Numbered from the stretch's first letter, positions 35,836-46,258 are shown. The stretch: DNA of 64,000 nt from Fodinibius sp034521915 (GCF_034521915.1 NZ_JAXHLU010000017.1:1-64000), one strand, 5' to 3'. Notes: generated by a model from the sequence alone, not told the origin. A program made the numbers and translations.

Positions 35836-36786
35836 ATGGTTAAAAAAATATTTGCTCTTATATTATTCAGCGGCATGTTCCTATACTCCTGTGGATCGGG
35901 GGGACCGGCTAATGAAATACAAATCGATGGTTCCAGTACTGTTTTTCCATTAACTGAAGCCGTTGCCGAAGAGTATAGAAGTGAGGCTCCTAACGTTCGT
36001 GTTACTGTAGGACGATCCGGAACCGGTGGTGGATTTCAAAAGTTTATCCGTGGTGATATTGATATCAATAACGCCTCTCGAGAAATTCAGGAAAGTGAAG
36101 CTAAAGTAGCCGAGAAAAATGGGATAGAATATCTTGAATTGTCCGTTGCCTATGACGGCTTGTCGGTGGTTGTACATCCCGATAACGACTGGGTTGATTA
36201 TCTTACCGTAGAGGAACTAAAGAAGATTTGGGAGCCCGAAGCACAAGGTGAGATAATGAACTGGAATGACGTGCGTGAAGAATGGCCCGATCGTCCACTC
36301 AACTTATACGGCGCCGGTACAGCATCTGGCACATTTGATTACTTTACCGAGGCCATCGTAGGCGAAAGTGGAGCAAGCCGCGGTGACTTTACGGCCAGCG
36401 AAGACGATAATGTACTTGTTCAGGGCGTAAGTACTGATCAAAATGCACTGGGCTTTTTTGGACTTGCCTACTATGAAGAAAATAGTGATAAACTAAAGCT
36501 TGTACCTGTTAAAGATGGGGACAAAGAACCTGTTACCCCAACTATTGAAGCGGTAGCCAATAATAGATATACCCCACTATCCCGTCCGCTTTTTATTTAT
36601 GTAACGAAAGAGGCTGCACAACGACCTGCTACTCAAGACTTTGTCAAATTTTACCTGGAGACCGCTCCCAAGGTAACTAAACAGGTTGGTTATGTGGCTA
36701 TGCCCGATTCTGTCTATCAAGTGCAGAAAAATAAATTTGAGGCCTTTTACGCCCAGCCAGATACTGCAACTTCTTCTGCAGAATAA
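35836..36786 (+). CDS. pstS: Phosphate ABC transporter substrate-binding lipoprotein PstS
   Basis: Binds phosphate and delivers it to PstCA. 316 residues: signal peptide with lipobox MFLYSC (Cys ~19), then phosphate-site segments IDGSSTVFPLTEA (~32-44), GRSGTGGGFQKF, INNASREI and GAGTASGTFDYFTEAI (~155-170). Member of the Bacteroidota/cyanobacterial SphX-like PstS branch. First gene of the pst run, separated from pstC by a hairpin. Confidence 0.94.
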   Translation: MVKKIFALILFSGMFLYSCGSGGPANEIQIDGSSTVFPLTEAVAEEYRSEAPNVRVTVGRSGTGGGFQKFIRGDIDINNASREIQESEAKVAEKNGIEYLELSVAYDGLSVVVHPDNDWVDYLTVEELKKIWEPEAQGEIMNWNDVREEWPDRPLNLYGAGTASGTFDYFTEAIVGESGASRGDFTASEDDNVLVQGVSTDQNALGFFGLAYYEENSDKLKLVPVKDGDKEPVTPTIEAVANNRYTPLSRPLFIYVTKEAAQRPATQDFVKFYLETAPKVTKQVGYVAMPDSVYQVQKNKFEAFYAQPDTATSSAE

Positions 36787-36795
36787 AATAATCAG

Positions 36796-36826
36796 CTGCT
36801 GCCGTATATTCGGCGGCAGTTTTTTA
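36796..36826 (+). terminator. Hairpin between pstS and pstC
   Basis: CTGCTGCCG and CGGCGGCAG, 6-base loop, then a T run. Nine base pairs with one G-T pair. It would let pstS be made in excess over the membrane and ATPase subunits. Confidence 0.8.
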
Positions 36827-36845
36827 TTAACAGATTTATGCAGGT

Positions 36846-37721
36846 ATGAGAACTAAAGAAAAAATTATAGAGAAAGTTCTGGCGGCGTGTGCTCTCATCA
36901 CGATACTTACGACTATCGGAATTATTCTAATTCTCGCGGTTGAAGCCTTCAGTTTTTTTCAGGAAGTATCGTTTGTAGAATTTTTTACTTCAACACAATG
37001 GACGCCGCTTTTTACGCAAAAAAGCTATGGTATACTTCCACTTCTTTCGGGTACCGCATTAACAACGTTGATAGCCATTACAGTGGCGTTGCCCGTAGGT
37101 ATTATTGTGGCCGTTTATCTTAACGAATACGCGAACGAAAAACTGAGGCGTGTTTTAAAGCCATTGTTAGAAGTTTTGGCTGTTGTACCAACAGTTGTTT
37201 ATGGCTTCTTTGCACTGATGATTGTGACACCTTTTTTAAAGATGTTTATTCCTAATTTGGCAGGCTTTAATGCTCTTTCTCCCGGCATTGTTATAGGAAT
37301 TATGATTATTCCGTTTGTCTCTTCTCTTAGCGAGGATGCGTTGAGTTCGGTACCTGATTCGCTTCGCCAGGCCTCATTTGGTATGGGATCTACCAAGTTC
37401 CAGACTGCCTTTCGGGTGATGGTTCCGGCGGCATCTTCCGGAATTATTGTGTCGGCTATTTTGGCATTATCGCGAGCCGTAGGAGAAACAATGATTGTAG
37501 CTATTGCTGCAGGTATGCAGCCCCGCTTTACATTTGATCCGACAGTTCCCATCCAGACCATTACCTCATATATTGTTCAGGTTAGCATGGGCGATGTCCC
37601 GCATGGATCCATCGCTTACCAAACGATTTTTGCCGCAGGTATTACACTTTTTGTGTTCACTTTTATCCTGAACAACATCAGCTATTGGATTAAATCGAGA
37701 TATCAGGAAAAATATGAATAA
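36846..37721 (+). CDS. pstC: Phosphate ABC transporter permease PstC
   Basis: Inner-membrane permease, 291 residues, six predicted helices. The binding-protein-dependent transport signature is near VMVPAASSGIIVSAILALSRAVGETMIV (seen in part, EAA loop ~180-215). ALAVVPTVVYGFFAL-type segment EVLAVVPTVVYGFFAL is typical of PstC. The stop overlaps the pstA start by eight bases, indicating coupled translation. Confidence 0.94.
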   Translation: MRTKEKIIEKVLAACALITILTTIGIILILAVEAFSFFQEVSFVEFFTSTQWTPLFTQKSYGILPLLSGTALTTLIAITVALPVGIIVAVYLNEYANEKLRRVLKPLLEVLAVVPTVVYGFFALMIVTPFLKMFIPNLAGFNALSPGIVIGIMIIPFVSSLSEDALSSVPDSLRQASFGMGSTKFQTAFRVMVPAASSGIIVSAILALSRAVGETMIVAIAAGMQPRFTFDPTVPIQTITSYIVQVSMGDVPHGSIAYQTIFAAGITLFVFTFILNNISYWIKSRYQEKYE

Positions 37722-38571
37722 CGCTCAAAAAAGCAGATTACTTGATAAAGGATTTAGATACTTTGGAATCGGTGTAACGGTTTCATGTGTGTTGGTATTA
37801 GCGATATTTATAGGATTTGTCATCTATATGGGGCTTGACCGACTCAGCTGGGAGTTTTTGATAAATCTGCCATCTCGTTTTGCTGAACAGTCCGGTATTT
37901 ACACGGCTTGGATTGGAACGGTTTGGGTGCTGGTATTTACCACCCTGATATCATTTCCGCTGGGTGTTGGGGCTGGAATCTACCTGGAAGAATACGGTAA
38001 AAAAAATAAGCTGGCTACCTTATTGGAAATCAATATTGCCAACTTGGCCGGCGTACCTTCTGTCATATATGGTCTGTTGGGTCTGGAAGTATTTGTTCGT
38101 ATGATGAAGATGGGTAATAGTATTTTAGCCGGTTCGCTGACGTTAGCTCTGCTTATTTTACCAATCATTATTGTGTCTACACGAGAGGCACTTAGTGCGG
38201 TACCCAGTACTGTTCGTGATGCATCGAATGCACTGGGAGCCTCAAAGTGGCAGACCATTTGGAACCAGGTATTGCCTGCTTCGTTCGGAGGAATACTAAC
38301 GGGGGTTATTTTGGCTTTGTCCAGGGCAGTAGGCGAAACAGCCCCGCTTATAATAGTTGGGGCATTAGCTTATGTACCCTTTGCACCATCGGGTCCGTTG
38401 GATGAGTTTACCGTACTTCCAATTCAGATTTTTAACTGGGTAACGCGTCCACAGCACGAATTTTTAATTAATGCCGCTGCTGCTATTATCGTATTATTAT
38501 TAATTACCTTTGTCATGAATGGCATTGCAGTATATCTGCGTAACAAATGGCAGCGAAAAATAAATTGGTAA
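37714..38571 (+). CDS. pstA: Phosphate ABC transporter permease PstA
   Basis: Second permease subunit, 285 residues, six membrane helices. INIANLAGVPSVIYGLLGLEVF and QVLPASFGGILTGVILALSRAVGETAPLI (seen in part) are PstA hallmarks. Overlaps pstC at its start and is followed by pstB after 31 bases. Confidence 0.94.
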   Translation: MNNAQKSRLLDKGFRYFGIGVTVSCVLVLAIFIGFVIYMGLDRLSWEFLINLPSRFAEQSGIYTAWIGTVWVLVFTTLISFPLGVGAGIYLEEYGKKNKLATLLEINIANLAGVPSVIYGLLGLEVFVRMMKMGNSILAGSLTLALLILPIIIVSTREALSAVPSTVRDASNALGASKWQTIWNQVLPASFGGILTGVILALSRAVGETAPLIIVGALAYVPFAPSGPLDEFTVLPIQIFNWVTRPQHEFLINAAAAIIVLLLITFVMNGIAVYLRNKWQRKINW

Positions 38572-38602
38572 GCAACATTTTTTTAATCAGGTTATCATAA
38601 CC

Positions 38603-39436
38603 ATGGAATCAGAGACAACACAGAGTTCGAAACCGAAGACAACAAAAGTTGAAACGAAGCCAAAGCTTAATTCCAAGAATCAATCATATAAGTTACAGGC
38701 TAAAAATGTGGATGTCTTCTATGATGATTTCCAAGCTATTGAAAATATCAGTTTGAATATTATAGAACAATCCATCACTGCTTTTATTGGTCCCTCGGGA
38801 TGTGGTAAATCAACGTTTTTGCGGCTGTTTAATAGGATGAATGATTATATTGATGGGTTTCATATGAATGGTGATATATATTTGGATAACAAAGATATAT
38901 ATGATTCATCTATAAATGTTGAAGAGCTTCGAAAATTGGTTGGAATGGTTTTCCAAAAGCCAAATCCTTTTCCAAAATCTATTTATGAAAATGTAGCCTA
39001 TGGACTCCGTATTCAGGGTATAAAGGATGAAGAATTTATTGAGAATCGCGTCATCGAATCCCTAAAACAGGCCACGCTGTATAGCGAGATAGAAGGTAAG
39101 CTGGATAAACAGGCGCTGACATTATCCGGTGGACAGCAGCAGCGATTATGTATTGCACGGGCTTTGGCGGTAAAACCCTCGGTAATACTGATGGACGAGC
39201 CTACTTCGGCGCTTGATCCTATATCATCGGGTAAAATTGAGGACTTGATTCACGAGTTAAAGAAAGAATTTACCATTGTTATTGTAACCCATAACATGCA
39301 GCAGGCAGCGCGCGTCAGTGATAATACCGCTTTCTTGTATATGGGAAAATTGATAGAATATGGGGATACACAAAAAATATTTACCAACCCGGAAAAAGAT
39401 CGCACACAAAATTATATTACGGGTCGATTTGGATAA
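38603..39436 (+). CDS. pstB: Phosphate ABC transporter ATP-binding protein PstB
   Basis: ATPase of the Pst importer, 277 residues. After a Ser/Thr/Lys-rich 30-residue N-terminal extension come Walker A GPSGCGKST (~63-71), the Q-loop VFQKPNPFPKSI, signature LSGGQQQR (~175) and Walker B VILMDEPTSALDP. Normal PstB length is ~250-260, so the extension is slightly unusual but probably unimportant. Confidence 0.96.
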   Translation: MESETTQSSKPKTTKVETKPKLNSKNQSYKLQAKNVDVFYDDFQAIENISLNIIEQSITAFIGPSGCGKSTFLRLFNRMNDYIDGFHMNGDIYLDNKDIYDSSINVEELRKLVGMVFQKPNPFPKSIYENVAYGLRIQGIKDEEFIENRVIESLKQATLYSEIEGKLDKQALTLSGGQQQRLCIARALAVKPSVILMDEPTSALDPISSGKIEDLIHELKKEFTIVIVTHNMQQAARVSDNTAFLYMGKLIEYGDTQKIFTNPEKDRTQNYITGRFG

Positions 39437-39474
39437 AAATTCATCAGCTTGTAAACGACTAAAAGATATTTAAA

Positions 39475-40179
39475 ATGGCACCACAATACTTAGACAGCGA
39501 ACTTAAATTATTAAAGGATAATGTGTTAGAGCTGATGTTTTTGGTTAAAAATCAGCTCGAAAAGGGACAGAAAGCTCTCCAGGAATTTGACGAGGAGCTG
39601 GCTCACGAAATTATGGCCAACGAAAAGAGGGTAGATAGTCTGGAGCTAACTATCGATCGGGATTGTGAGAATTTGTTAGCTCTTCACAATCCTGTGGCTG
39701 TTGACCTGCGTTTTGTGATGGCAGCCTTTAAAATTAATTCTGATTTAGAACGCATCGGCGACCACGCTAATAGTATTGCCAAATACATTGTAGATATCGG
39801 TCATAAAATTGATGATAAAACCGTTAAGGCAATGCGCCTGGAGGAGATGTATGATACATCCAACAAAATGGTCAGCAATATTTTCAATGCGTTCATTACC
39901 GAGGATACCGACTTGGCCCGTAAGGTGTTTCGGCTGGATGAAACCCTTAATCAAATTAATCGGGAGGTGTCTGGATCTACGGCTGAACTTATTGAACAGG
40001 ATGTAAGCCAGACCAAAAATTACCTATACCTCTTTTCTATTGTCAGAAAACTGGAACGGGTGGGAGATCTTTCCAAAAATATTGCAGAAGAGCTCATCTT
40101 TTTTATTGAAGCAAAGGTGCTTAAGCATAAGAAGATGAAATCAAAAAATAACAACGGCAATAATTCTGAGAATTTGTAG
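39475..40179 (+). CDS. phoU: Phosphate transport regulator PhoU
   Basis: Negative regulator linking Pst to the phosphate-sensing histidine kinase. 234 residues in two PhoU three-helix bundles; metal-binding type motifs LERIGDHANSIAKY (~86-99) and LERVGDLSKNIAEELIF (~188-204). C-terminus is Lys/Asn-rich (KHKKMKSKNNNGNN). Last of the classic pst genes; the next gene is a porin-like protein 103 bases on. Confidence 0.94.
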   Translation: MAPQYLDSELKLLKDNVLELMFLVKNQLEKGQKALQEFDEELAHEIMANEKRVDSLELTIDRDCENLLALHNPVAVDLRFVMAAFKINSDLERIGDHANSIAKYIVDIGHKIDDKTVKAMRLEEMYDTSNKMVSNIFNAFITEDTDLARKVFRLDETLNQINREVSGSTAELIEQDVSQTKNYLYLFSIVRKLERVGDLSKNIAEELIFFIEAKVLKHKKMKSKNNNGNNSENL

Positions 40180-40282
40180 GTTTTTATTTTTATTGGGATG
40201 ATTTCTACTAACGGACTCAAAAGTGATCAACGTCCGATAGTAGTGACTTAGCAAAAACGATCAGCACACAAAATATATTTCA

Positions 40283-41317
40283 ATGAAGCGTATTATACTG
40301 TATGCCATACTATGGCTATGCCTGTATACTACATCTGCATTTGCCCAGGTTTCGGTAGGGGATCAGGGTGAATTCAGCGGCCTTGTTTACAGTGACTATT
40401 ACTGGATGGCCCAGCATCATAACGATGATATCGAGGGTAAAAATGGTTTTTGGTTTCGCCGGATTTACGCGACCTATGAACATGGATTAAGCAATGGATT
40501 TTCTACTCGTCTGCGACTCGAAATGAATTCGTCAGGAGATTTTCAGTCCGACTCAGAAATGATACCCAACGTAAAAGATGCGTATTTGAAATGGCAGAAC
40601 GAAAATCACCAGTTTTTAGTGGGCATTTCAGGATCACCACTTTTTGGCACAACTGAGGATGTCTGGAGCTATCGTTCTATACAAAAAGCTCCTCAGGATT
40701 TATATGATTTTGGGAGTTCCCGTGATTTTGGCCTTTCATTTAAAGGAGAGTTCGGGAATAATGAAGCCTTTAACTATCATCTGTTTTTAGGTAATGGAAA
40801 TAGCAACAAGCCAGAAATTGACAAGGGTAAAAAGGTGAGTTTGGCGCTCTCCTATAACTTTACCGGCAATATAGTAATCGAAGGCTATGGGGATTATCAC
40901 AGCCGCACGAACAACCCCGATAGTTATACCGCACAAATATTTGGTGGATATAAATCCGAACAATTGAATGCAGGATTACTTTATTCATCACAATATCGAG
41001 AGTCTGAACTGGGCAACCCGTCGCAAGATCTGGATTTGGTTTCTGTTTTTACCAACTTCACAATCAATGAAGATATAAGTGGATATATCCGGGCTGATCA
41101 TCTTTTTGACGGATATCCCAATGGGGGTGATAATTCATATATTCCCTTTGCAGAGAATGTGGAGTCTACTTTTATAGTAGGGGGATTGGATATTAGCCTA
41201 TCCGATCAGGTTCACCTGATGCCAAATATTGAGAGTATTATCTACGGTGAAAATTTGCAGGAGAACATACCTGACACTGATATTATTCCGCGCCTAACTT
41301 TATTTTATGAGTTTTAA
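40283..41317 (+). CDS. Porin-like outer-membrane protein linked to the pst operon
   Basis: 344 residues: signal peptide (MKRIILYAILWLCLYTTSAFAQ), then antiparallel beta strands rich in aromatic girdle residues (EFSGLVYSDYYWMAQHHND, FWFRRIYATYEHGLS, FSTRLRLEMNSSGDF) and a barrel-type aromatic end RLTLFYEF. The pattern resembles phosphate-selective porin (OprP-like) and related barrels. Its position right after phoU suggests outer-membrane uptake of phosphate under starvation; that role is inference from context. Confidence 0.7.
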   Translation: MKRIILYAILWLCLYTTSAFAQVSVGDQGEFSGLVYSDYYWMAQHHNDDIEGKNGFWFRRIYATYEHGLSNGFSTRLRLEMNSSGDFQSDSEMIPNVKDAYLKWQNENHQFLVGISGSPLFGTTEDVWSYRSIQKAPQDLYDFGSSRDFGLSFKGEFGNNEAFNYHLFLGNGNSNKPEIDKGKKVSLALSYNFTGNIVIEGYGDYHSRTNNPDSYTAQIFGGYKSEQLNAGLLYSSQYRESELGNPSQDLDLVSVFTNFTINEDISGYIRADHLFDGYPNGGDNSYIPFAENVESTFIVGGLDISLSDQVHLMPNIESIIYGENLQENIPDTDIIPRLTLFYEF

Positions 41318-41352
41318 TTATTGCGGATAATCTCTTGTAATAAATCTTATTG

Positions 41353-41368
41353 GTGTTACAGTTAACAT
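41353..41368 (+). promoter_or_regulatory. Possible LacI operator before the regulator gene
   Basis: GTGTTACAGTTAACAT matches the palindrome at 42539-42554 in 13 of 16 positions; the right half is identical. It lies 60 bases before the GTG start of the LacI gene, so self-regulation is possible. Confidence 0.45.
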
Positions 41369-41427
41369 TAAAGAGTAATCCTGATTACATTAGCTGTGCA
41401 TCCAAATCCCAATAAAACAGATATACT

Positions 41428-42456
41428 GTGAGCTCTGAAGTAACGCTAAAACATATTGCCGAGGCTTTGGGGGTTTCGGCTATGACGGTTTCCCGGGCGT
41501 TAAACGACCGCGACAATGTAGATAAAGAGACCAAGAAGCGCATTCGCAATAAAGCGCAAAGCATGGGCTATACGCCTAACCGGGTAGCTAAAAGCCTGGT
41601 ATCGCGAAAAACACACACTATAGGGGTCGTTATACCCGAAATTACGCACGCTTTTTTTCCCGAAGTAGTGCGGGGTATTGAGGAGGTGGCTTATAAATCT
41701 GATTATCAACTTTTTCTTACTAACGCCAACGAGCAATTTGAACGTGAAAAAGAGGCTATTGAAACGCTTCGAGCACAGCGCGTGGATGGTATATTAGTAT
41801 CTTCATCTCTTACTCGCGAAGATTACGCTTTTTATGAAAGTATTATAGAGGGTGGGGCAAAGGTTGTCTTTTTTGACCGTTGTATAGAGGATATCGGAGC
41901 CAGCTGTGTTAGCGTAAATGACCGGGAGAGTTCACAGAAAATAACCGAGCATCTCATACTTGAGCATCAATACAGTAAGATTGCCCATCTGAGCGGTCCG
42001 CAAAAAGTATCGATTGGACGAGAACGCCTGCAGGGATTTTTGGATGCCATGAATGCACAAGATATTCCCATTAATGAAGATTGGATTGTTCAGGCCGGTT
42101 TCCGTGAAGATACCGGATACGAGGCTATGTGGAGTCTTTTGCAAAATAATGCCGGGAATTTACCTCAAGCCGTAGTGGCTGTAAATGATCCAACCGCTAT
42201 TGGAGCTATCGATGCCATCCGGGATTTTGGGTTATCTATCCCCGAAGATATTGCCATCGTTGGTTTTACGGACGACATCCGCTCACCGCTTTTGGATCCG
42301 CCGCTAACCACCATCCACCAATCGGCCTACGAAATAGGAGAGGAGGCGGCAAAAAAACTGATACAAACGATTGAAGAAGAGGATACTGAGATCGAAAAAA
42401 TTGAGGTGCCGACTACGCTCCAAATTCGATCATCGTGTGGATGCAGTTATGACTAA
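41428..42456 (+). CDS. LacI-family transcriptional regulator of the galactan/galactose operon
   Basis: 342 residues with GTG start (41428). N-terminal LacI helix-turn-helix (TLKHIAEALGVSAMTVSRALNDRDNVDKET, seen in part, ~6-35) and hinge helix (NRVAKSLVSRKTHTIGVVIP), then a periplasmic-binding-like sensor domain (VDGILVSSS, DRCIEDIGASCVSVND, AIVGFTDD). It directly precedes the galactanase genes in the same direction, so it is probably their repressor, responding to galactose or a galacto-oligosaccharide. Confidence 0.92.
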   Translation: MSSEVTLKHIAEALGVSAMTVSRALNDRDNVDKETKKRIRNKAQSMGYTPNRVAKSLVSRKTHTIGVVIPEITHAFFPEVVRGIEEVAYKSDYQLFLTNANEQFEREKEAIETLRAQRVDGILVSSSLTREDYAFYESIIEGGAKVVFFDRCIEDIGASCVSVNDRESSQKITEHLILEHQYSKIAHLSGPQKVSIGRERLQGFLDAMNAQDIPINEDWIVQAGFREDTGYEAMWSLLQNNAGNLPQAVVAVNDPTAIGAIDAIRDFGLSIPEDIAIVGFTDDIRSPLLDPPLTTIHQSAYEIGEEAAKKLIQTIEEEDTEIEKIEVPTTLQIRSSCGCSYD

Positions 42457-42538
42457 GTCCTGCCGGATAAGTTTAATTTAAGTCCAAGCTAAAAATAATT
42501 TGATTCACTCGAACATACTCCTATATTTTTAACTGAAT

Positions 42539-42554
42539 ATGTTATCGTTAACAT
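42539..42554 (+). promoter_or_regulatory. LacI-family operator before the galactanase gene
   Basis: ATGTTATCGTTAACAT: a 16-bp palindrome with central CG and arms ATGTTA/TAACAT, 50 bases before the first GH53 start. Typical spacing and symmetry for a LacI-family repressor; the regulator gene is immediately upstream. Confidence 0.7.
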
Positions 42555-42604
42555 ATAAGATTTCCAACTTCCTGTGATTGGTTTCATTTAATTGAAATAG
42601 TGCT

Positions 42605-43825
42605 ATGCTTCGAAGTTATGTACTTATTGGGTTTTTAAGTTTGATAGTGATCAGTTGCGGAAGTGACTCTACCATAAATAAGGGTAGTGGGGACGATGAT
42701 AACGGTTCGAATAAACCGCCTGAGGAAACAACCGGTGATTTTGTGATGGGGGCTGACTTGTCGTATGTCAATCAAATTTTGGATCATGGAGGCACCTACC
42801 GGGATTCAAGTGAAGTAGAAAATCCCTATAAATTATTCAGTGAATATGGGACTGACGTGGCCCGATTTCGTCTTTGGCATGATCCGGAATGGACGGCTAC
42901 GGTGTATGAAGGAGAAAATAATCCTATGTATAACGACCTTGCGGATGTTACCGAGGCCATCAGTCGGGCCAAGGAACATGGTATGGCCATTAACCTCGAT
43001 ATCCATTATTCCGATACCTGGGCCGATCCCAGTCAACAAAAAATTCCCGAGGCATGGCGCAATATAACCAGTCTGGATGCCCTTAAAGATGCCGTGTACA
43101 ATTATACCCGAGAAACTCTTGAGCATCTTGATGAGCAGGGATTAATGCCTGAATACGTGCAGATTGGCAATGAAACGAATTGCGGACTGATGTACAGTAA
43201 TGCACCGCAGAATTTTCCGAGGCTCAATGTCTGTGATGGTAATAATTGGGCGAATGCCGGAGAATTGATCAATAGCGGCATTGAGGCCGTCCGGGATGTG
43301 GCTTCCAATTCAGATGTGGATACAAAAATCATTTTGCATATCGCTCAACCTGAAAACGTATCCTGGTGGTTCGATAATATGACGACGACAGGCAATGTTA
43401 CTGATTTTGATATTATTGGATTCTCCTATTACACACCGTGGTCCAAGGTGCCGCTGGAACAAATTAGCGATCATGTTTCTGATTTTAGCGATGCTTTTGA
43501 CAAAGAAGTGATGGTTGTCGAGGCAGCCTATCCGTGGACGATGGACTATGCCGATGATTATAATAACAAATTTGGCCAAGATGCCCTTGTCAGTGGATAT
43601 CCGGCCACCAAAGAAGGGCAGCGCGATTTTATGATTGATCTCACTAAAGAAATTATGGATGGCGGCGGAACTGGTCTCATGTACTGGGAGCCGGCTTGGA
43701 TTACCTCAAATATGAAAACCCAGTGGGGAACAGGTTCAGCTTGGGAAAATAATACGTTCTTTGATTTTGAAGGCAATGTCCACTCGGGCATCGAATATAT
43801 GCAGCATGAATATGAACGCAATTAA
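42605..43825 (+). CDS. Arabinogalactan endo-beta-1,4-galactanase lipoprotein (GH53)
   Basis: Cuts internal beta-1,4-galactosyl links of pectic galactan at the cell surface or in the periplasm. 406 residues: lipobox VISC (Cys ~18), Asp/Gly/Asn-rich linker, then a GH53 barrel (FVMGADLSYVNQILDHGG, GTDVARFRLWHDPEW, LDIHYSDTWADPSQQ). Catalytic Glu in QIGNETN (~190) and VEAAYPW (~306). Clear family length. First structural gene of the operon. Confidence 0.93.
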   Translation: MLRSYVLIGFLSLIVISCGSDSTINKGSGDDDNGSNKPPEETTGDFVMGADLSYVNQILDHGGTYRDSSEVENPYKLFSEYGTDVARFRLWHDPEWTATVYEGENNPMYNDLADVTEAISRAKEHGMAINLDIHYSDTWADPSQQKIPEAWRNITSLDALKDAVYNYTRETLEHLDEQGLMPEYVQIGNETNCGLMYSNAPQNFPRLNVCDGNNWANAGELINSGIEAVRDVASNSDVDTKIILHIAQPENVSWWFDNMTTTGNVTDFDIIGFSYYTPWSKVPLEQISDHVSDFSDAFDKEVMVVEAAYPWTMDYADDYNNKFGQDALVSGYPATKEGQRDFMIDLTKEIMDGGGTGLMYWEPAWITSNMKTQWGTGSAWENNTFFDFEGNVHSGIEYMQHEYERN

Positions 43826-43832
43826 TGGTTTA

Positions 43833-46233
43833 ATGATCTCAACAATATTAAAGAGGTGCTTCGTATTTCTCATTCCGTTGTTTCTTCTTATTGGGTGTGG
43901 ACTCGAAAAAAACTCATCAGAATTTACGGATAATACCACGCTCAATTTTAATGCTGATTGGCAGTTTGTCCGCGATGTGGATACGACCGTTACTGATGAC
44001 TTTTTCAGCAAACAGAGCGAACTGGAATGGGAAGATGTCGCGCTGCCGCATACGGCACATATCGAGCCGTTGGTTATTGAAGATCAGCAGTGGCAGGGAA
44101 CAGCTTTCTATCGCAAATTTTTTGAGGTCGCATCCAAAAACAGCGACAAAAGAATTGCTATAAAGTTTGGTGCGGCTATGCACGAAGCCGATGTGTATCT
44201 CAATGGCGAAAAGCTGTCCAAGCATAAAGGTGGTTATCTGCCATTTGTAGTGGATATTACCGATGAGGTAAAGTTTGATCAGGAAAATGTGGTGCTGGTG
44301 AAGCTTAATAACGAAGATAATCCGACCATTCCGCCCGGGAAGCCCATTGAAAATCTGGATTTCAATTATTTTAGCGGGCTCTATCGTAACGCATACTTGT
44401 TGGTTGATGATAAGCTTCATATCTCTGATCCCATTGCTGCTGATCGCGTGGCCGGTGGAGGGCTGTTGGTACGCAGTTCGGAGGTGACAGATAAGTCGGC
44501 GACCGTTCACGTTCAAACTGATCTGCTTAATTCCGGCGATCAACCGCAGTCAGGAGTGGTGAGAACGGTACTGCGTGATGAACAGGGCAAGGTAATTGGA
44601 GAGAAACAGACTACCGCTAAACAAATTGCCGTAGGGGACTTTATGGAAATTGAGCAGAAATTTATGGTTTCCAATCCCAACTTATGGTCACCTGATAATC
44701 CATATCTGTATACCGTCACGGTAGCGCTTGAAAAAGAGGGAGAAGTGGTTGATACCAAGCAAGAGAATATCGGCATTCGCACCTTCCATTTTAATGATGA
44801 AGGGCAGTTTGTACTCAATGGAGAGGTACTGCAACTAAGAGGCACTAATCGCCATCAATCTTATCCATATATCGGCTATGCGCTTTCGGATAATGCCCAG
44901 TACCGTGATGCCTACAAGATAAAACAGGCAGGCTTTAATTTTATCCGCACGGCTCATTACCCACCGTCGCCTGCTTTTTTGGATGCTGCCGACGAGCTGG
45001 GACTACTGTTTATGAATGCCATTCCCGGCTGGCAGTTTTTTGGGGATCAGGAGTTCCGGCAGCTGGCCTATCGCGATATCCGTGATATGATTCGACGCGA
45101 CCGCAATCATCCCAGCATTGTGCTTTGGGAGGCCTCACTGAACGAATCTGACATGACGAAGTCGTTCATGGATAGTGCGCATGCCATTGTTCACGAAGAA
45201 CTGCCTTTCGAAAATACGTATTCTTCGGGGTGGATAGATTATGCCTACGACGTGTTTATTCCGGCACGTCAACACGCTGATCCGCCCGAATACTGGAATA
45301 ATTATGAAACTGATAAACCCTATTTAATTGCTGAATATGGCGACTGGGAATACTATGCACATAACGCCGGGTTTAATCAGGATGAATTTGAGGATCTTAA
45401 CGGAAGAAGCCCGGAATTCGCGTCAGCTTCGCGGCGACGGACAAAAACGATTGGCCCAGCAAGCACTCAATTTTCAGGAAGCACATAACAGTAATCGAAA
45501 GGGCAACTCTTTTGGGGATGCCAACTGGGTGATGTTTGATTATAACCGCGGGTATGCCGATAACCTGGAAGCTTCGGGTATTCGCGATATATTCCGCATT
45601 CCTAAATTTTCCTATTACTTCTATCGTAGTCAGGCCGGACCTAATTTAGAGCTCGGCGCCAAGTTTGGAAAGCCAATGATTTACATAGCCAATTATTGGT
45701 CGGATGGAGATTTTACGACTGCCAAAGTATACAGTAATACCGAAGAAGTAGAGCTGTTTTTGAATGGAGAATCATTAGGACGTCAACTGCCCGACAGTAA
45801 TCGCGTTTCCAGTCATTTGAATCATCCGCCGTTCAATTATCATATTGACGAATTTGAACCGGGAACGCTTCGGGCTGTCGGCTATATCGATGGGGAAGAG
45901 GTTGTCGAACATATCCAAACCACGCCGGATAAACCCTCTGCTATTGACTTGGAAGTAGATTTTAGCAACAAACCGCTCGAAGCCGGACAAAAAGATGTAG
46001 TGTTTGTGTATGCTTCAGTGGTGGATGAAAACGGAACTGTGGTTCCCGATGCCGAACATGAGATCCGTTTTGAAATTGAGGGTAATGCAGAGCTGATTGG
46101 GCAGAATCCCATCAGTGCCGAAGCGGGCGTTGCTACTATTTTATTGCGAGCTGGAAATGAGAAAGGTTCCGTATCCATTACCGCAATAAATAATGAATTA
46201 GAACAGGCAACTAAGGAAATTAAAATAGAATGA
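43833..46233 (+). CDS. Beta-galactosidase family lipoprotein (GH2), one frameshift
   Basis: Releases galactose from oligosaccharide ends. Start ATG 43833 gives a lipobox signal (FLIPLFLLIGC). A sugar-binding jelly-roll, Ig-like domain and TIM barrel follow: ALPHTAHIEP, RGTNRHQSYPYIGYALSDNAQ, FNFIRTAHYPPSPAFLD, acid/base Glu in LWEASLNESD and nucleophile in LIAEYGDWEY. A DUF4982-like and a C-terminal Ig-like domain end at 46233. The frame shifts at ~45,398: CTTAACGG where CTTACGG would keep DLTEEARNSRQLRGDGQ in frame. Repaired length is about 800 residues. The single shift in conserved sequence is probably an error. Confidence 0.85.
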
Positions 46234-46258
46234 TTATTTAGTAGCCTATTTAACTCAG

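Noticed and set aside
45328..46233. Independent 301-residue protein after the beta-galactosidase
   Set aside because: It continues GH2 sequence after a one-base shift and has no own start or ribosome site.
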